This document shows, piece after piece, positions 34,500 to 45,825 of a DNA stretch of 64,000 bases. This DNA comes from Portulaca oleracea (taxonomy: Eukaryota; Streptophyta; Magnoliopsida; Caryophyllales; Portulacaceae), in the NCBI GenBank assembly GCA_029582165.1, contig CM055873.1:40718795-40782794 (forward strand). The letters run 5' to 3'. Each line of letters begins with the position of its first letter. The stretch's first letter is position 1. The translations under genes were made by a program, and so were the position numbers. Under the pieces are notes generated by a model. That model was not told the DNA's origin and did no database searches. It saw only the letters and a list, made by a program, of their open reading frames with translations.

Positions 34500-35570
34500 G
34501 ATCTAACCGCATCAATAAGCACAAAGTTGTCTCCCTCAATATGAATCTTGCAAAATCTTGTCGTCACCGCATCACGAAGGACATTCCTCATAGCAATGAC
34601 TTCAACAACAATCATTAAGACTTCTCCAAGGTTCAAAGTGGATGCCTACAGAAAGGTATTTCTATGGCCTCTAATGATGTATCCACCTGGATGTCTAGAG
34701 AAAGGTATCTCTATGGTCTCTAATGATATATCCACCAGTTGCAACTAATGAAGATATGAAGCCCCAAGTTAACTTTGACGGATAAACCAAAGACCTACTC
34801 CAAGAGATCCTAGCCATACAATAATTTTGAGTTTGACATAATATTTTAAATAATAATTACCTAACATAATATTTTAAAAAATAATTTTAACTTTGACATA
34901 ATATTTAAGTTACACTACATTTTAAATCCCACCTTACAAGACGTGGAAGGCATTACATATGCTACCAAAGTATATAAGTTAGAGGTGAAATTTCATGTGC
35001 CTAAAAAACCACAAGACATGAAATCTTGTGGTGGAATGTATGGATTATGTGTTACTTGAATAAATCAAATTGAATTAGCATTGACCATGGAATTCAAAAG
35101 AGTGAAATTTCGTTCATTACTGGGGTTAATAACATTGGAAAATAGAACGAAAGTGTTAATGAACGTAAGATTTAAAATATTATTCATACGTATCATACTA
35201 CCATTGACACGCCAATGTAACAATAAACAATAAACTCTAAACAAAAACACATTTGAACACAGTATGGGAGATTGACATATATACAGTATTCCCTCCATAA
35301 ATTAAAGTTCATGATGAGGGTGATACCTGCTAATTTAAAGGAATCCCTACTTAGGTACAACAATATCAAATGAACAAGAGAACCGGATATGTTGCTCACA
35401 TTCGTATGACCCAGAGACCCTAGCCAAGCAGTCAATTTGCTCATAAAGGCACTATTCATTGCTTCCAACTTTTGTAAACTCAAACCCCCATCTCTTTTGG
35501 GAGTACAATATTTATCCCATGAAGTTGGAAGCCCTTTATCGGTGGACAGATCTTTTTAGAAGAAGTTTAC
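34500..35570 (-). pseudogene. LINE ORF2 remnants
   Basis: On the minus strand, WDKYCTPKRDGGLSLQKLEA and MNSAFMSKLTAWLG (about 35540-35420) match the segment after the LINE reverse transcriptase (CxPKxxGGLGL...N-x-A...K-x-W). About 0.8 kb on, EVIAMRNVLRDAV and KIHIEGDNFVLIDAV (about 34650-34510) match the RNase H-like domain. Order and strand agree with a single LINE that is now broken. The stretch between the two pieces (about 34700-35390) has no recognisable coding sequence. Confidence 0.6.
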
Positions 35571-35713
35571 GTTGATATGATCAATTTTGTGTGAAGTATG
35601 CAACGTAAAATTAAGAACATTGAGTACTACAAATACTATATCCTCAAATTCAGTTACAGTATTATTATTCTAATTTTGTTCAGGAAATACAAGTTGGATA
35701 CAACTTTCTATAT

Positions 35714-35842
35714 GGCCCCGTTCTTTTATGCGTTAACGCACCCAAACACAACGCAACTTACCGCAACATAACGCAAATTATCATTACTTTTTAACTATTT
35801 CCAACGCAACTAAACGTAACGCAACGCACAAAAGAACGGGGC
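35714..35842. mobile_element. Short PIF/Harbinger MITE
   Basis: The ends are perfect inverted repeats, GGCCCCGTTCTTTT and AAAAGAACGGGGC, with TAT on both sides (35711-35713 and 35843-35845). The 129-bp interior repeats CGCAACTTACCGCAAC. It is the smallest copy of the local family. Confidence 0.8.
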
Positions 35843-36218
35843 TATAGTATCTTACATTATCAGAAGTACAGTAAGTAAAAGTTAAATATACATTACATGC
35901 TACACAGTATTCTCAATCCCCTCTGCAAAATTTCTATCAGCAGTCTTGAGATTTATGCTCCATTTATAACTTATCTTGATGCCATGCCTCCAAAGCAAGT
36001 TGTTATTTACTTCCACAGGATAGCATTCTACAGGATCAAGATCCTAGCCGCAGGAACTGAATAGATTCATTCAACTTTATCGAAGATATCTATTTCCCTC
36101 TGAAGGGCTAAATTATCATTGCAGTGGTTACTACTTACAGTACACGGCAGTTTCGACAGGATTGACATTGATCTAGAGACCAGTGAAGTGCATATAGTGC
36201 AAATTTACGTTGGCCGCA

Positions 36219-39200
36219 TTATATGCCAAAGCGAAATTTCTGAGCTGGATACACAGTTCTCGTGCTACCATTGTCAGCCTTCTGAACCTTTTCTGAGGAA
36301 GGCTTAGCAGCAGGTTTCTTTGAAACGGGATTAGCAGGCTGCTGCCTATCCTTGGGTAGATTCGGTTTAAAATTCGTCCTATGTACCTCAACACAAAAAG
36401 ATAGAGGGGAACCAAAAGCAAGAAATGCATTAAGCGATGGAACTTAGAATAAATTATCAAATTCTATACAATTTTAGCAGGTCATACATAATACATACCT
36501 GAGGTAAAGCAAGAAAGCAGCAAGCCCTACTGCTGCTGTACCCTTGACGATGGATTTCAGTAATTTCCTCTGGGGCTTATGTACCTGAATGTCTTTGTTG
36601 TTATCGTCTCCCTCCACATTTTCAGATTCATCCTGTACAGCAAACCAATACAATGGAAAGAAAGAATTAATACCGGAAAACAAGGGTTCACAAAGAGGTG
36701 AAGAGTTCGGTAGGAGAAGAAAAACACAGATGATAATCTCAAGATTAAGTCACCTTCTCTATGGTTTCCACACATGGGTCATGCTTGATCACGGCATCCT
36801 CAGCTCTGGGACTAACATTTGTAGTTGGAGACTGGTGAATGCTGGCAGCGATGAGCATGTCTACATCAGGGAGTAAGGCACTGGAGCTGTTAGTAGCCAA
36901 TTTTGGGGAGAGCGAGTCATACTCGCTAGCATTTGATTTAGTAGCTTCAGGATATGAACAGCAGATACTCTCTGCACTGGAGTCAACTGAGCAAAGGCTC
37001 TGCTCTGGATGAAGCTTGTCTTGGCCTGCTCCGTCTTTTGGAGTGGTTTCCACATAATCAACACTTTCATCACCGAAATTCTCTCCAGCATGTACAACTT
37101 CTTCAGAATGAGTTACACTTTCACTGGGGATATCATTATCAATATCATCATCATTTGCCACCTTATCAGAGTGGAGCTTAGCATTATCAGGGATTACGCC
37201 ATGGCTAAATGTTTCTTCTTCGGCTTCCATATGTTGTTCATCAATACCCTTGAATTTTGATATTGGAGTCTCGTCAGTACAGGAATCATCCTCTATGACA
37301 GAAAGATCACAAGAATGAGATTTACTAATATTATTTTTGGATTGCATTGATTCGTCCTCACAACTCTCAGACTCAGATACTGGAGCCTCTGCAGCACAAA
37401 GATCATCTTCCACAGCAGATTCATGAGATGCAATGGAGACCCTATCTACAACTGAGGTAGAGTCCATACAACAAACTGACTTGATGTTACCACATGAATT
37501 ATTCTCGCATTCAAGTTCAGAAGGATGGGCATGATTCTCCATATGCATGTTCTGTAGAGAACAAACATCAAATTCGGCTTCATCTCTGTCTCCCCCGTCA
37601 TGTGCATCATCATTTTCATCGTGACTTGCAGAGCTATTTCTATAATTCTGAATATCCCTGGAACTGTCTTCCAAATCAATAGGGACATGGTTCACATTGA
37701 CATTTTGATATCCGCGTTTTCCCTTGCCATTTACTTCCAAAACTTTGCCATCAATACATGAGCTGAGACACGTGGAAGACTGTACACTGCTCAGCTCCTG
37801 GTCACTATAATACTCTAAATGAGAACCAACAGACTCAGCAGGTGAAAGGTAGTCAACCTCTACCTCACCATCATCTTCTAGGTCCATGCGTAGCTGTAAT
37901 TTTAGATTAGATTCATCATCTCTGGACTCCGGACCCAAAATAGTTGGAGATGTAGCATCCGATGTGTGGTTTGAAGATAAATGAGATCCAGAGACTATTG
38001 AATTGCTTTCAGCATCCTCACAGTTGTCTGAATAACTATTGCTGATAGAAGACTGTGAATCTGGCATTCTCTGCATTGTCAGGTTGAAAATAAGAAGCAT
38101 AAGAGCAAGATGATGTAATGATGGATGTAACTAATTCCATACTTCTCATGCATGAACCATGACTCCACCATTTTCTTTCTCCATTCATTCATTACAAAGA
38201 CAAGAAACATATATACCTCCCAGTATCTAATTCTTGAAGCCTTTTCAGAATCTTGCTCAACAGAAAGTGACGAGCTGGACTGCGACTGCTCTAAGCTCAT
38301 TCGAATATATTGGACCTTATCGCTTGGCATGGCTAAAGTGCAAGTAACACTATCAAAATCAGGAACCTAAACATGTCAACAAACATTTTCAGGGTCAGGG
38401 AACAATGAGATCAGCCCGAACAGGAATGACAGATTTGAATACATGTAATTCTCTGAATTTCTCACATTTGGATTTCTCGACCTAACTTTCTTTGAAAGAG
38501 AACGTAAGCATATGCAAACTTTTCTTGTGTTTCTCTTTTCGACAACATCAGATGGAGTGAAGAGATCAATGCTATCCAAGCCCAGATTTTTGCACACCTG
38601 CGTGTTAGAAACAGAAGGGCGAAAGACATGTCACATTCAGGAGTTCTCCTAACCTACTATACAATAATCAACAACTACAAAATAAAGTTAGGTAGCAAAT
38701 GCAAAGAAAACCTTTTCCAATGATGTCAAGATCAATGAAGACTGACAATTTACACCGATAGCAAATGCATAAGATAATAAGTTACTAGACAATACTACAT
38801 TGAAATGATAACCTTTCTTTCTACAAGCAAAAGGGCAGGGGAGGGATAAACCAGGAAGCATGGCAGAAAAATCAGAAAACTTCAAGGGCAAGTGAGTGGC
38901 AACCAAGTTTGTGGTTAGAAGCATTGGATATAAATTCCTTGGATTGGATTAAAATGTAATGCATGAGTTCTTCCAAAAGGATAAAATTAAAAGGTTTAAT
39001 TAGAACTTCTATTATAAGATGCAGAAAATATCATGTGGAATGCCCGGGGGAGGGGGGGGGGAGGCAAACAGAATACCGATCCAAGAAGAAGAAGATCAAG
39101 ATGCAGGGTGGAAATTACACATACACTAAGTTGATCAAGATGCAAAGGGGGAAATTTTCCATGTCAAAACTTTAAAAAGTGTTTGCTTCTTACTGTAAAT

Positions 39201-41652
39201 GCAGGGTGGAAATTCTTCATGTTTGATTTCTCTTCATGACTGAAATCTAAAGAAACTACCAAGGTATGTTTTTTGGGGGTTAGTACAAGTGAAATCATTT
39301 ATGATGTTCTCATGTTCAGAAAAGATAGAATCCTTCCTTGTTAGATGCAGCAAATGTAGCCTTTGACCATCTCTAAAACAGATATTCCAGGGAAGAATGT
39401 GGAATTACGCATAAACTAAGATGATCAAGATGCAAAGGGGGAAATTTTCCATGTCGGAACTTTAAAAAGTGTGCTTCCCACTACAAATGCACGGTGGAAA
39501 TTCTTCATGTTTGAACTTAAATAAGTGTCTACTTCATACTAAACATACCTGTAAAAATGCGCCAACATTATGATATGCCATATATCTCCTTGTGCTTTTG
39601 TTTGAGGCAGGAGATTTCCAGTCGTTGGACTTTGGGAGTGTAGCATCCACAGCAAGGTTAGGCAACATTTTGGGTATTATTTCAGACAGTTCAAGCCTGT
39701 ATATCAAAAGAAAACATAAGAAGCATCGTCAACAAGAGAAGTAAAGGTATTTTTTTGTTTACTTTTTTATTTATTTATTTTTTTTGGGGGGGGGGTTCAA
39801 TTAGTAAGTTGCTGGTTTGTTTTCCTGATCAAGGTAAACACAAACTGCAGCCACACACAGATAACATGTGTGAATCATATTTCAGACATTTATAAGTTGT
39901 TTTGAAAAGCATATGTAGAGAGAATTAGAGATAATTGTAATCAGCCATTCTGGTTAACCAAAAAATCAACAAAGCCTTGGAGTAGATATCTTCCAATCTT
40001 CCAGTAAATCTAGGTGTCAGCTCTTTTAGACAGCAAAAACTTTCATCCAATAGGCAATAACAAGGAAGTCCCCAGCCCCCTTCTTGGTTGGAAATGGATA
40101 CGGATTTTGTTTTCACCAGACTCCTAAGTTATAATGATTCTGCTAATACAATAACAGATATGAGTTTAGAAGAAAGCCATACAGAATCTCCCCATCAGCA
40201 AGTATATCACTGATGTTAGCCTGCTCGTCAAGCCTTATCTGCAACACTTCCCCAAGCCATATTCTTGTTTGTGTCTGCAATTCAAGACACAATAAGACCT
40301 TAAAGGTAAATGATCAACTTGACTTGAAGATCAAGGGTAATCAAATGCTATAATGCCACCATAGTACCAAAAGGAAAAGAAAAGCTTCACAAATTTGCAC
40401 TCACATTAATCAACCATTAGTTAGTATTTCATGCATTATGATAGCGATTCAACTAAGGCAGGAAACTGTTTCTATCCCTCAAAAGTATGCTTTCAAAGTG
40501 AATTTGCCATTTTAGTCATTGCATACGTAGCAACTACATAGATTTGCACAACCTAAACTTCAATATTTGCCTGCATCTAAGTAGTATTCTGATTCAAACC
40601 TGTTTATGCAAACGAATATTTCTTTCTTTTTCAAATTCACAAAATGACACTTGTTCATCACAAATGGGAATAATAACAGCAAATCAGATTTTACTAAACC
40701 AGATTATCATCCCCCACATTTGATCAATTGTGAAAGTGAAGTTAGTTAACACATGTACTCCAAATCCTCACCAAAAAGATTTGGCAACTTTCATTTCATA
40801 CAATAATACCGGATCTTATTTTATTGTTCATGGGCCAATTTTCAAGGGACGCACACAAGCTGATGCTCATAAACTTCAAACCAAGGTTTTACAATCCTCA
40901 ACTCAAGACTTCTTCAAATAATCTAGCTTTCACTCATATATTACATATATTATATAGTTGCTAATTCTCACATACATATTGACCTTTCCCCAAAAAGGCA
41001 AGCTTATTTGGATTTGTTGACAACTTCTTTTCTGGGTGTAATACACAAAAACACGTGGTCAACAGAGTGGTTCATAGTTCATACACTGGGATTAGCTCAC
41101 GTTGGATAGAAGCTAAGCAGGCAAGGAAAACAGTAGCTTGTCAAATTAGGAACCAGCAATCTATGTAACTTAACTGATAATTTTCAACACATGAAAGTTT
41201 TCCATCATTTTATTGAAATGAATAAAATTACACGGATAAATCTCTAAAAGTATAGGTTAAATGATAAACATCAAAGAAACTTCATCAATCGCCAAAGCCC
41301 AGACAAAAAAAAAAAAAAACAAGTAAACGAATGATGAATTAAGAATAAACTTCAGAGTACTAGAGTAGAAGCAGTCAAATCTGGTATCAGCAAACTTAGG
41401 TTTGAAACTCGTCTTATGTGAGGAGCAAAATTCCAAATTATAAAAAAACAAAGAGAAGGGGTTATAAACTCAACCTAACATCATCAACAAGCTGAATAAT
41501 GGAGGAGAGAGAAAGGAAACACAATCTAATCGGACCTGCAAGAAAGCGTCATCAAGCACACGGAAGTTGGATTCTGCAGACGACGCCGGCGAGTCTCCGG
41601 CCGACGGCATTCTGAGATTACTGTCCGGCGTCCCCGGCGCAGGGGCGGCCAT
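36219..41652 (-). CDS. Calponin-homology (CH) domain protein with C-terminal hydrophobic segment
   Basis: Exons (minus): 41652-41536, 40274-40183, 39696-39549, 38597-38466, 38366-38217, 38070-36754, 36632-36499, 36378-36219; 749 aa in frame, introns GT-AG. Residues about 40-163 form a CH domain, a fold that usually binds actin or microtubule partners. Visible parts are RIWLGEVLQI, ILADGEILLELSEIIPKMLP, NVGAFLQVCKNLGLDSIDLF and RNTRKVCICLRSLSKK. Exon 6 (residues 214-652) is one long acidic, Ser-rich, low-complexity stretch that looks disordered. Exon 7 has basic KLLKSIVK, then a hydrophobic run (about 683-696) that could be a weak membrane anchor. A polar tail ends KFRFGI. For exon 8 I chose the acceptor CATAG; the nearby GTTGAG would also splice in frame but gives a less plant-like tail. 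Exact family name not recognised. Exon 1 is duplicated at 49219-49323. Confidence 0.85.
39105..39513. repeat. Direct repeat of about 120 bp in intron 3 of the CH gene
   Basis: Copies at about 39105-39230 and 39393-39513 share GATCAAGATGCAAAGGGGGA, TTTTCCATGTC, CTTTAAAAAGTG and GGTGGAAATTCTTCATGTTT. They are separated by about 165 bp. No terminal inverted repeat was found. Confidence 0.7.
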
Positions 41653-41738
41653 AATTGGTCGGTATCTCGCCGGCGGTAGTTCCCGCCAAAACCCAAGCCA
41701 GGTAGAAAACCGAAGAAACTACGAAGAAGCTGTAGTGT

Positions 41739-41772
<34 letters not shown>

Positions 41773-41773
41773 G
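41739..41773. repeat. (AG)n followed by poly-G upstream of the CH gene
   Basis: About 12 AG units then 12 G, in the presumed 5' UTR or promoter of the CH gene. The paralogous tract at 49411-49472 is longer. Confidence 0.85.
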
Positions 41774-41973
41774 AGGTTTTAGAGTGAAGAAATGTGGGGA
41801 CTTCGATTAGATGATAGAGAGATAGAGCGAAATGTGTTGGGATTCTGTAAAAAGATGATCTTTTCCACCCCATTCTTCAAAAAATTAATTTTTTGTCTCA
41901 TGTAATAATTACTAGTATTGTTTATTTGATGGTTATGAAAAAGATTAAAGATCTTTTCGTACTTAGCGTATTA

Positions 41974-42267
41974 CTCCCTCTGTTCTATATTAACTTACAC
42001 CTAAACTAACTTTTTTTATTTCAAAATAATTGTCACTTTTCATTTTTTAATACTTAATTTAATTATTTTAATTTGAGTAATTATGTGAACTTTTATTTTT
42101 TCAATTAATAAAAGCAATTATTACCCACATTCTCTCACTACTTACACCTTGATATCCGAAAAACATCTTAGAAAATAGTGTTATTTAATCATATGGTTAG
42201 TTTTTTTAGTTTAACATTGGTATATGAAAAATTTTCAAATATGTCAATTAATATGGAACGGAGGGAG
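41974..42267. mobile_element. Stowaway-like MITE specific to duplication copy A
   Basis: The ends CTCCCTCTGTTCTATATTAA and (reverse complement of the right end) CTCCCTCCGTTCCATATTAA are inverted, with TA at 41972-41973 and 42268-42269. Copy B reads GCGTATTACATCAAAAAAGT across this point, an exact empty site. Confidence 0.85.
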
Positions 42268-42299
42268 TACATGAAAAAAGTGTGTTATAAAGACCCAAA

Positions 42300-42400
42300 C
42301 TCACTCAAATATTATTATCTCCAAAAGATTGCGGTAGATTACGGTAAATTACGGTGCGATAAGCTACGGTACCGCATAAAAGAATGGTGTCCGAGCTTGC
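42300..42400. mobile_element. Truncated Harbinger-family fragment
   Basis: GCGGTAGATTACGGTAAATT and GGTACCGCATAAAAGAATGG match the right half of the local GGNCCTGTTCTTTT MITE family. The left end is not recognisable. Confidence 0.4.
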
Positions 42401-42688
42401 TTTATATTTGCTTCATACACTTGTATATACATTGTCAAATGAAATTGCCCATTCTATATATTGACCAATGCCACAATACTATAAATAATGTAATATATAG
42501 TTGAATTTTCATAATTTAGCTATCTTCTCAATTATACCAAGTCATATAGATTTTCTTATAGTAAATTCTATGCATCTATATTTCTACAAATAATTTTTAT
42601 AAAATTAAACTGAGCTAAACTTAATTATTATTCACCAAATTAACCAGACTAAATATAAAAAAGGATAAAATGCTAGGCTTAATAAATA

Positions 42689-42872
42689 CTCCCTCCGTAC
42701 CTTAATGAGTGTCAACTTTTTTAACTATAATTTGTCCCTTTTTATTTGTCATTTTTATATTTACAATAATTAAAATATTCATATTACCCTCAATTAATGA
42801 ATAAGATTTTTATTTTATCTTTTATCTTTTGTAAAATTAGTTAATTTGACACTTAAAAAGGGACGGAAGTAG
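42689..42872. mobile_element. Stowaway MITE specific to duplication copy A
   Basis: The left end CTCCCTCCGTACC and the right end GGGACGGAAGTAG are inverted, with TA on both sides (42687-42688 and 42873-42874). Copy B reads TTAATAAATATTACTCTTAA across this point, an exact empty site. Confidence 0.88.
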
Positions 42873-43368
42873 TATTACTCTTAATCTGATATTATATATA
42901 ATATAAAAACCGTAAGAAACGTCACTTTAAACATAATGTAAATTACACTACTAGTATATTTTAAAGAAACTGTTAAAGTATTTATTGTGTGGTTTTGCGT
43001 TTGTTTTAATATTTCCCCTATTATTTTGAAATTTTGGAAAATATGAGGTGCTTAAAAATAAAAAATAGAGAGAGAAAAGATAAAGTGGTAATGGGGTGAC
43101 GTAAGTGTGTGAATGGGGCATCTTCGTTGGGACACGACGATATCTAGCGACCTCTGCCCTCTGTGGCTGTTAATGTCCGCTTCTGTACTTGTCTGTGAGC
43201 CAAGGGCACAAAAATTGGCCTTCCATTTGTTCAACTACTAGTATTTCAATGAGGTCCTTCAATAGTGTACGCAATTCAATGATATTAGTAACATTTCCTT
43301 GGTTCCATAATTATTTTTCTTTCTATTGTGAAAATATCTTAGTATTGCCTATATGAGAATAAATCTAA

Positions 43369-43623
43369 GGATATGTTTGGTTGTTCAAAAATCCCGGGAA
43401 AATGATCAATTTTTTTGAGGTTGACTTATTTTTAACATGTTTGATGTAGGTTAACCTTGAGAAAAATTTTACGATAGGCCTACCATTTCCTACATTTTTC
43501 TAGGAAAATTTTTCGTTAGGAGGGCTAAAACAAATTTTTCCTGGAGAAATCTTTCTCATGAAAAACATTTCATGGAAAATTTTTTCCAGAAAAAAATTCT
43601 CTAGGATTTCTATCAAACGCTCC
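43369..43623. mobile_element. TIR MITE (GTTTGGT type)
   Basis: The left end GGATATGTTTGGTTG and the right end ATCAAACGCTCC are imperfect inverted repeats. They are flanked by TAA and TTA, so a 3-bp duplication is possible but not exact. The interior consists of GGAAAATTTTTC-type words. Confidence 0.45.
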
Positions 43624-44487
43624 TTAAAAGGAAAAATTCAAACGGAAACCTTTAAGCAAAATTAGTTTTATCCTTACATGACCTTACCTTACCTTATCCG
43701 ATCTCCTAAAAAAACACTCAAAGCAAAATTAAAATTTTAGTAATAAAATATCTTCACTTCCCAACTAACTTACATACAATAAATTTTATCATTATGTTTC
43801 CTTTCTTTTTCTTACCTATCAAACCTAATTTAATCCTATCACTCTAAAAAACAGAGCCTAAGTGAAATTGACACTGAGATTATGAAAGTTATATAGGATC
43901 AAGGTAGTGATAAAATCAATGAAAACAAATGCCAAGAATATGGGGATGTAGGCGCCAACCTTGGATGGAGGTAAATAGAGTTCCCCCTGATTAACGGTCG
44001 ATTTTTCCATGGTCATTTTCTACATTATTATTGGGCGGATCGAAAAAGTTTAATTAATCTTACAAATTACCTACAGGGACATGGGGCGACCTATAGCAAT
44101 AGTTAGGATTTATTTAACTTGTAAATTTTATTTCCAAATTTATGCAGACAGTTCAAAATAATAGATAACATAAAGAAAATACGAAAGTAGAATCAATTAT
44201 ATTGTGAACAAGCAGAATGAAATTATGATCGCGAAACCTAATGTCGTAACCAGTGGGTTGCAATTTTGAGATTTAATAATTATAACCGGTCGACTATTTT
44301 GAACAAAACATCTAACCTTTTAGCGTAACTGGCCAAGTATAATAAAAGCTACAAAATTTCTTCTCCTGCGATATAATATAATCTTATTTTTCTTCTTTTC
44401 CTTGGATTAATTAGTAGTCAAATTATAGCACATAAGTTTAAGAATAAAATTATGCCAGTAAAATAAATTAAAGAGTTGTTAGTCAGC
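43624..44487. other. Intergenic, no gene seen
   Basis: AT-rich DNA. CTCTAAAAAACAGAGCC at about 43842 resembles a local MITE right end, with a possible left end (TACATGACCTTACC) near 43675. No coding sequence found. Confidence 0.4.
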
Positions 44488-44496
44488 TTTAAAATA

Positions 44497-44859
44497 GGGT
44501 TTTTGGCTCAAAATAATCCGAAGTTGGAGGTCATTGGCTGAAAATAATCCAAACTCACTTTTTGGCTGAAAATAATCCAAACTTTTAACATATTTACTCG
44601 GACAAAACCGAAATCGATTTCCGACGTCAGAATAATGACCGGTTAGCTTATGTAGACCTCAGTCAGCATAAATTCAAAACCAAAATCAATTAAAGAAACA
44701 CGTGCTCCGGCTACCCAGTCAATATTCTGACGCCGGAAATCGATTTCGGTTTAGTCTGAGTAAATAGGTTAAAAGTTTGGATTATTTCAGCCAAAAAGTG
44801 AGTTTGGATGATTTTCAGCCAATGACCTCCGACTTCAGATTATTTTGAACCAAAAACCC
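44497..44859. mobile_element. Mutator-like MITE with about 150-bp TIRs
   Basis: The arms begin GGGTTTTTGGCTCAAAATAA and end with the near reverse complement, pairing for about 150 bp. A perfect 9-bp target duplication, TTTAAAATA, lies at 44488-44496 and 44860-44868. Each arm repeats a GGCTGAAAATAATCC unit. No coding sequence. Confidence 0.88.
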
Positions 44860-44869
44860 TTTAAAATAA

Positions 44870-45783
44870 ACCTAACAAACTAAATTAAAGTAACTCTAGT
44901 CTGCGAACCTAGATCATGTCCGGGGTAAGGTATAGATCTGACAAATATGGTACCTCTGACCTGTCCATTAAAATAATGGCCGCTATTAGAATTAGGATAA
45001 TTTACAGAATAGGAGCAGGAAGAAGAAGAAGAAATTAATTTCACTAATTTAATTATCGCAAAGAAGAAGAAATTTATTTCACTAATTTACTTATCGCATG
45101 CAAAATAAAAGATACAGACGAAAGATTATGCTTTATTATGATTAAGCATGAAGGATGTGATTACATGATTAATTGGAATAAAAGCAATAATACCAACCTT
45201 AAACACATAAGAGGTAAAAGAAAAGGAGGGAAAAAATCAGAAGAATTTCTCAGTGTTAATATGTTTGGGAAATTTTGAGATGATGAGCTGATGGTTGGGG
45301 GGGGGGGGGTAGAGGTGAGAAACGTGTGGTATGGTTCATGGTGTAACCGGTTGGTTATGGACTAGCTCGATGAACTTTTTAGGCTAACAAACCAATTAGG
45401 GATTAGGGATTGAATTGTAAAGATGGTAATCGATCGATTACCTCCCAAGCCCCAAAGTGCAAATTGGGGAACCGGTCAGTTATGGCTCGAGCCCCTTTGT
45501 CCAAACTGAGAAACTAGTTTGTTACGAACCGGGGGCTAAAGGAGAAAAATGTGGACCGACTGGTTACACTAGGTGGCTTTTGAGTTTTTGGATATTCGAA
45601 ATTCTTTTGGGTTGGCTTGATGTTTTGGGTTGATTGCTACATGTTTTAAGGACCTAAGAAAATTAAAGCTAAAAGTATAATTATAATTTGCTCTATTCCT
45701 AAACCCGAGATAAAATCTGGCATCTATAGAGGACCAACACTTTGCTCGAGTCTGAGCAAGATGATGGTCAAGATACATAGATT
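44870..45783. other. Intergenic, no gene seen
   Basis: AT-rich, with a GAAGAAGAAGAAATT-type repeat at about 45020-45080, a poly-G run at 45297-45309 and several ACCGGT-like words (about 45345-45560). No gene or element end recognised. Confidence 0.45.
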
Positions 45784-45825
45784 TGGACCACCTAAACTTC
45801 AATATTTGCCTGCATCTAAGTAGTG

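Larger units (their letters stand above)
40546..43322. repeat. Segmental duplication, copy A (CH gene 5' end and upstream DNA)
   Basis: Sequence from CACAACCTAAACTTCAATAT (40548) to about 43320 recurs in the same orientation at about 45784-51665. It covers part of intron 1, exon 1, the promoter side and about 1.6 kb upstream of the CH gene. Shared landmarks are TTTGCCTGCATCTAAGTAGT, ATTATCATCCCCCA, the AG/G microsatellite, TATATTGACCAATGCCACAA and TCTTCGTTGGGACACGACGA. Copy A has two Stowaway MITEs absent from copy B. Confidence 0.9.
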
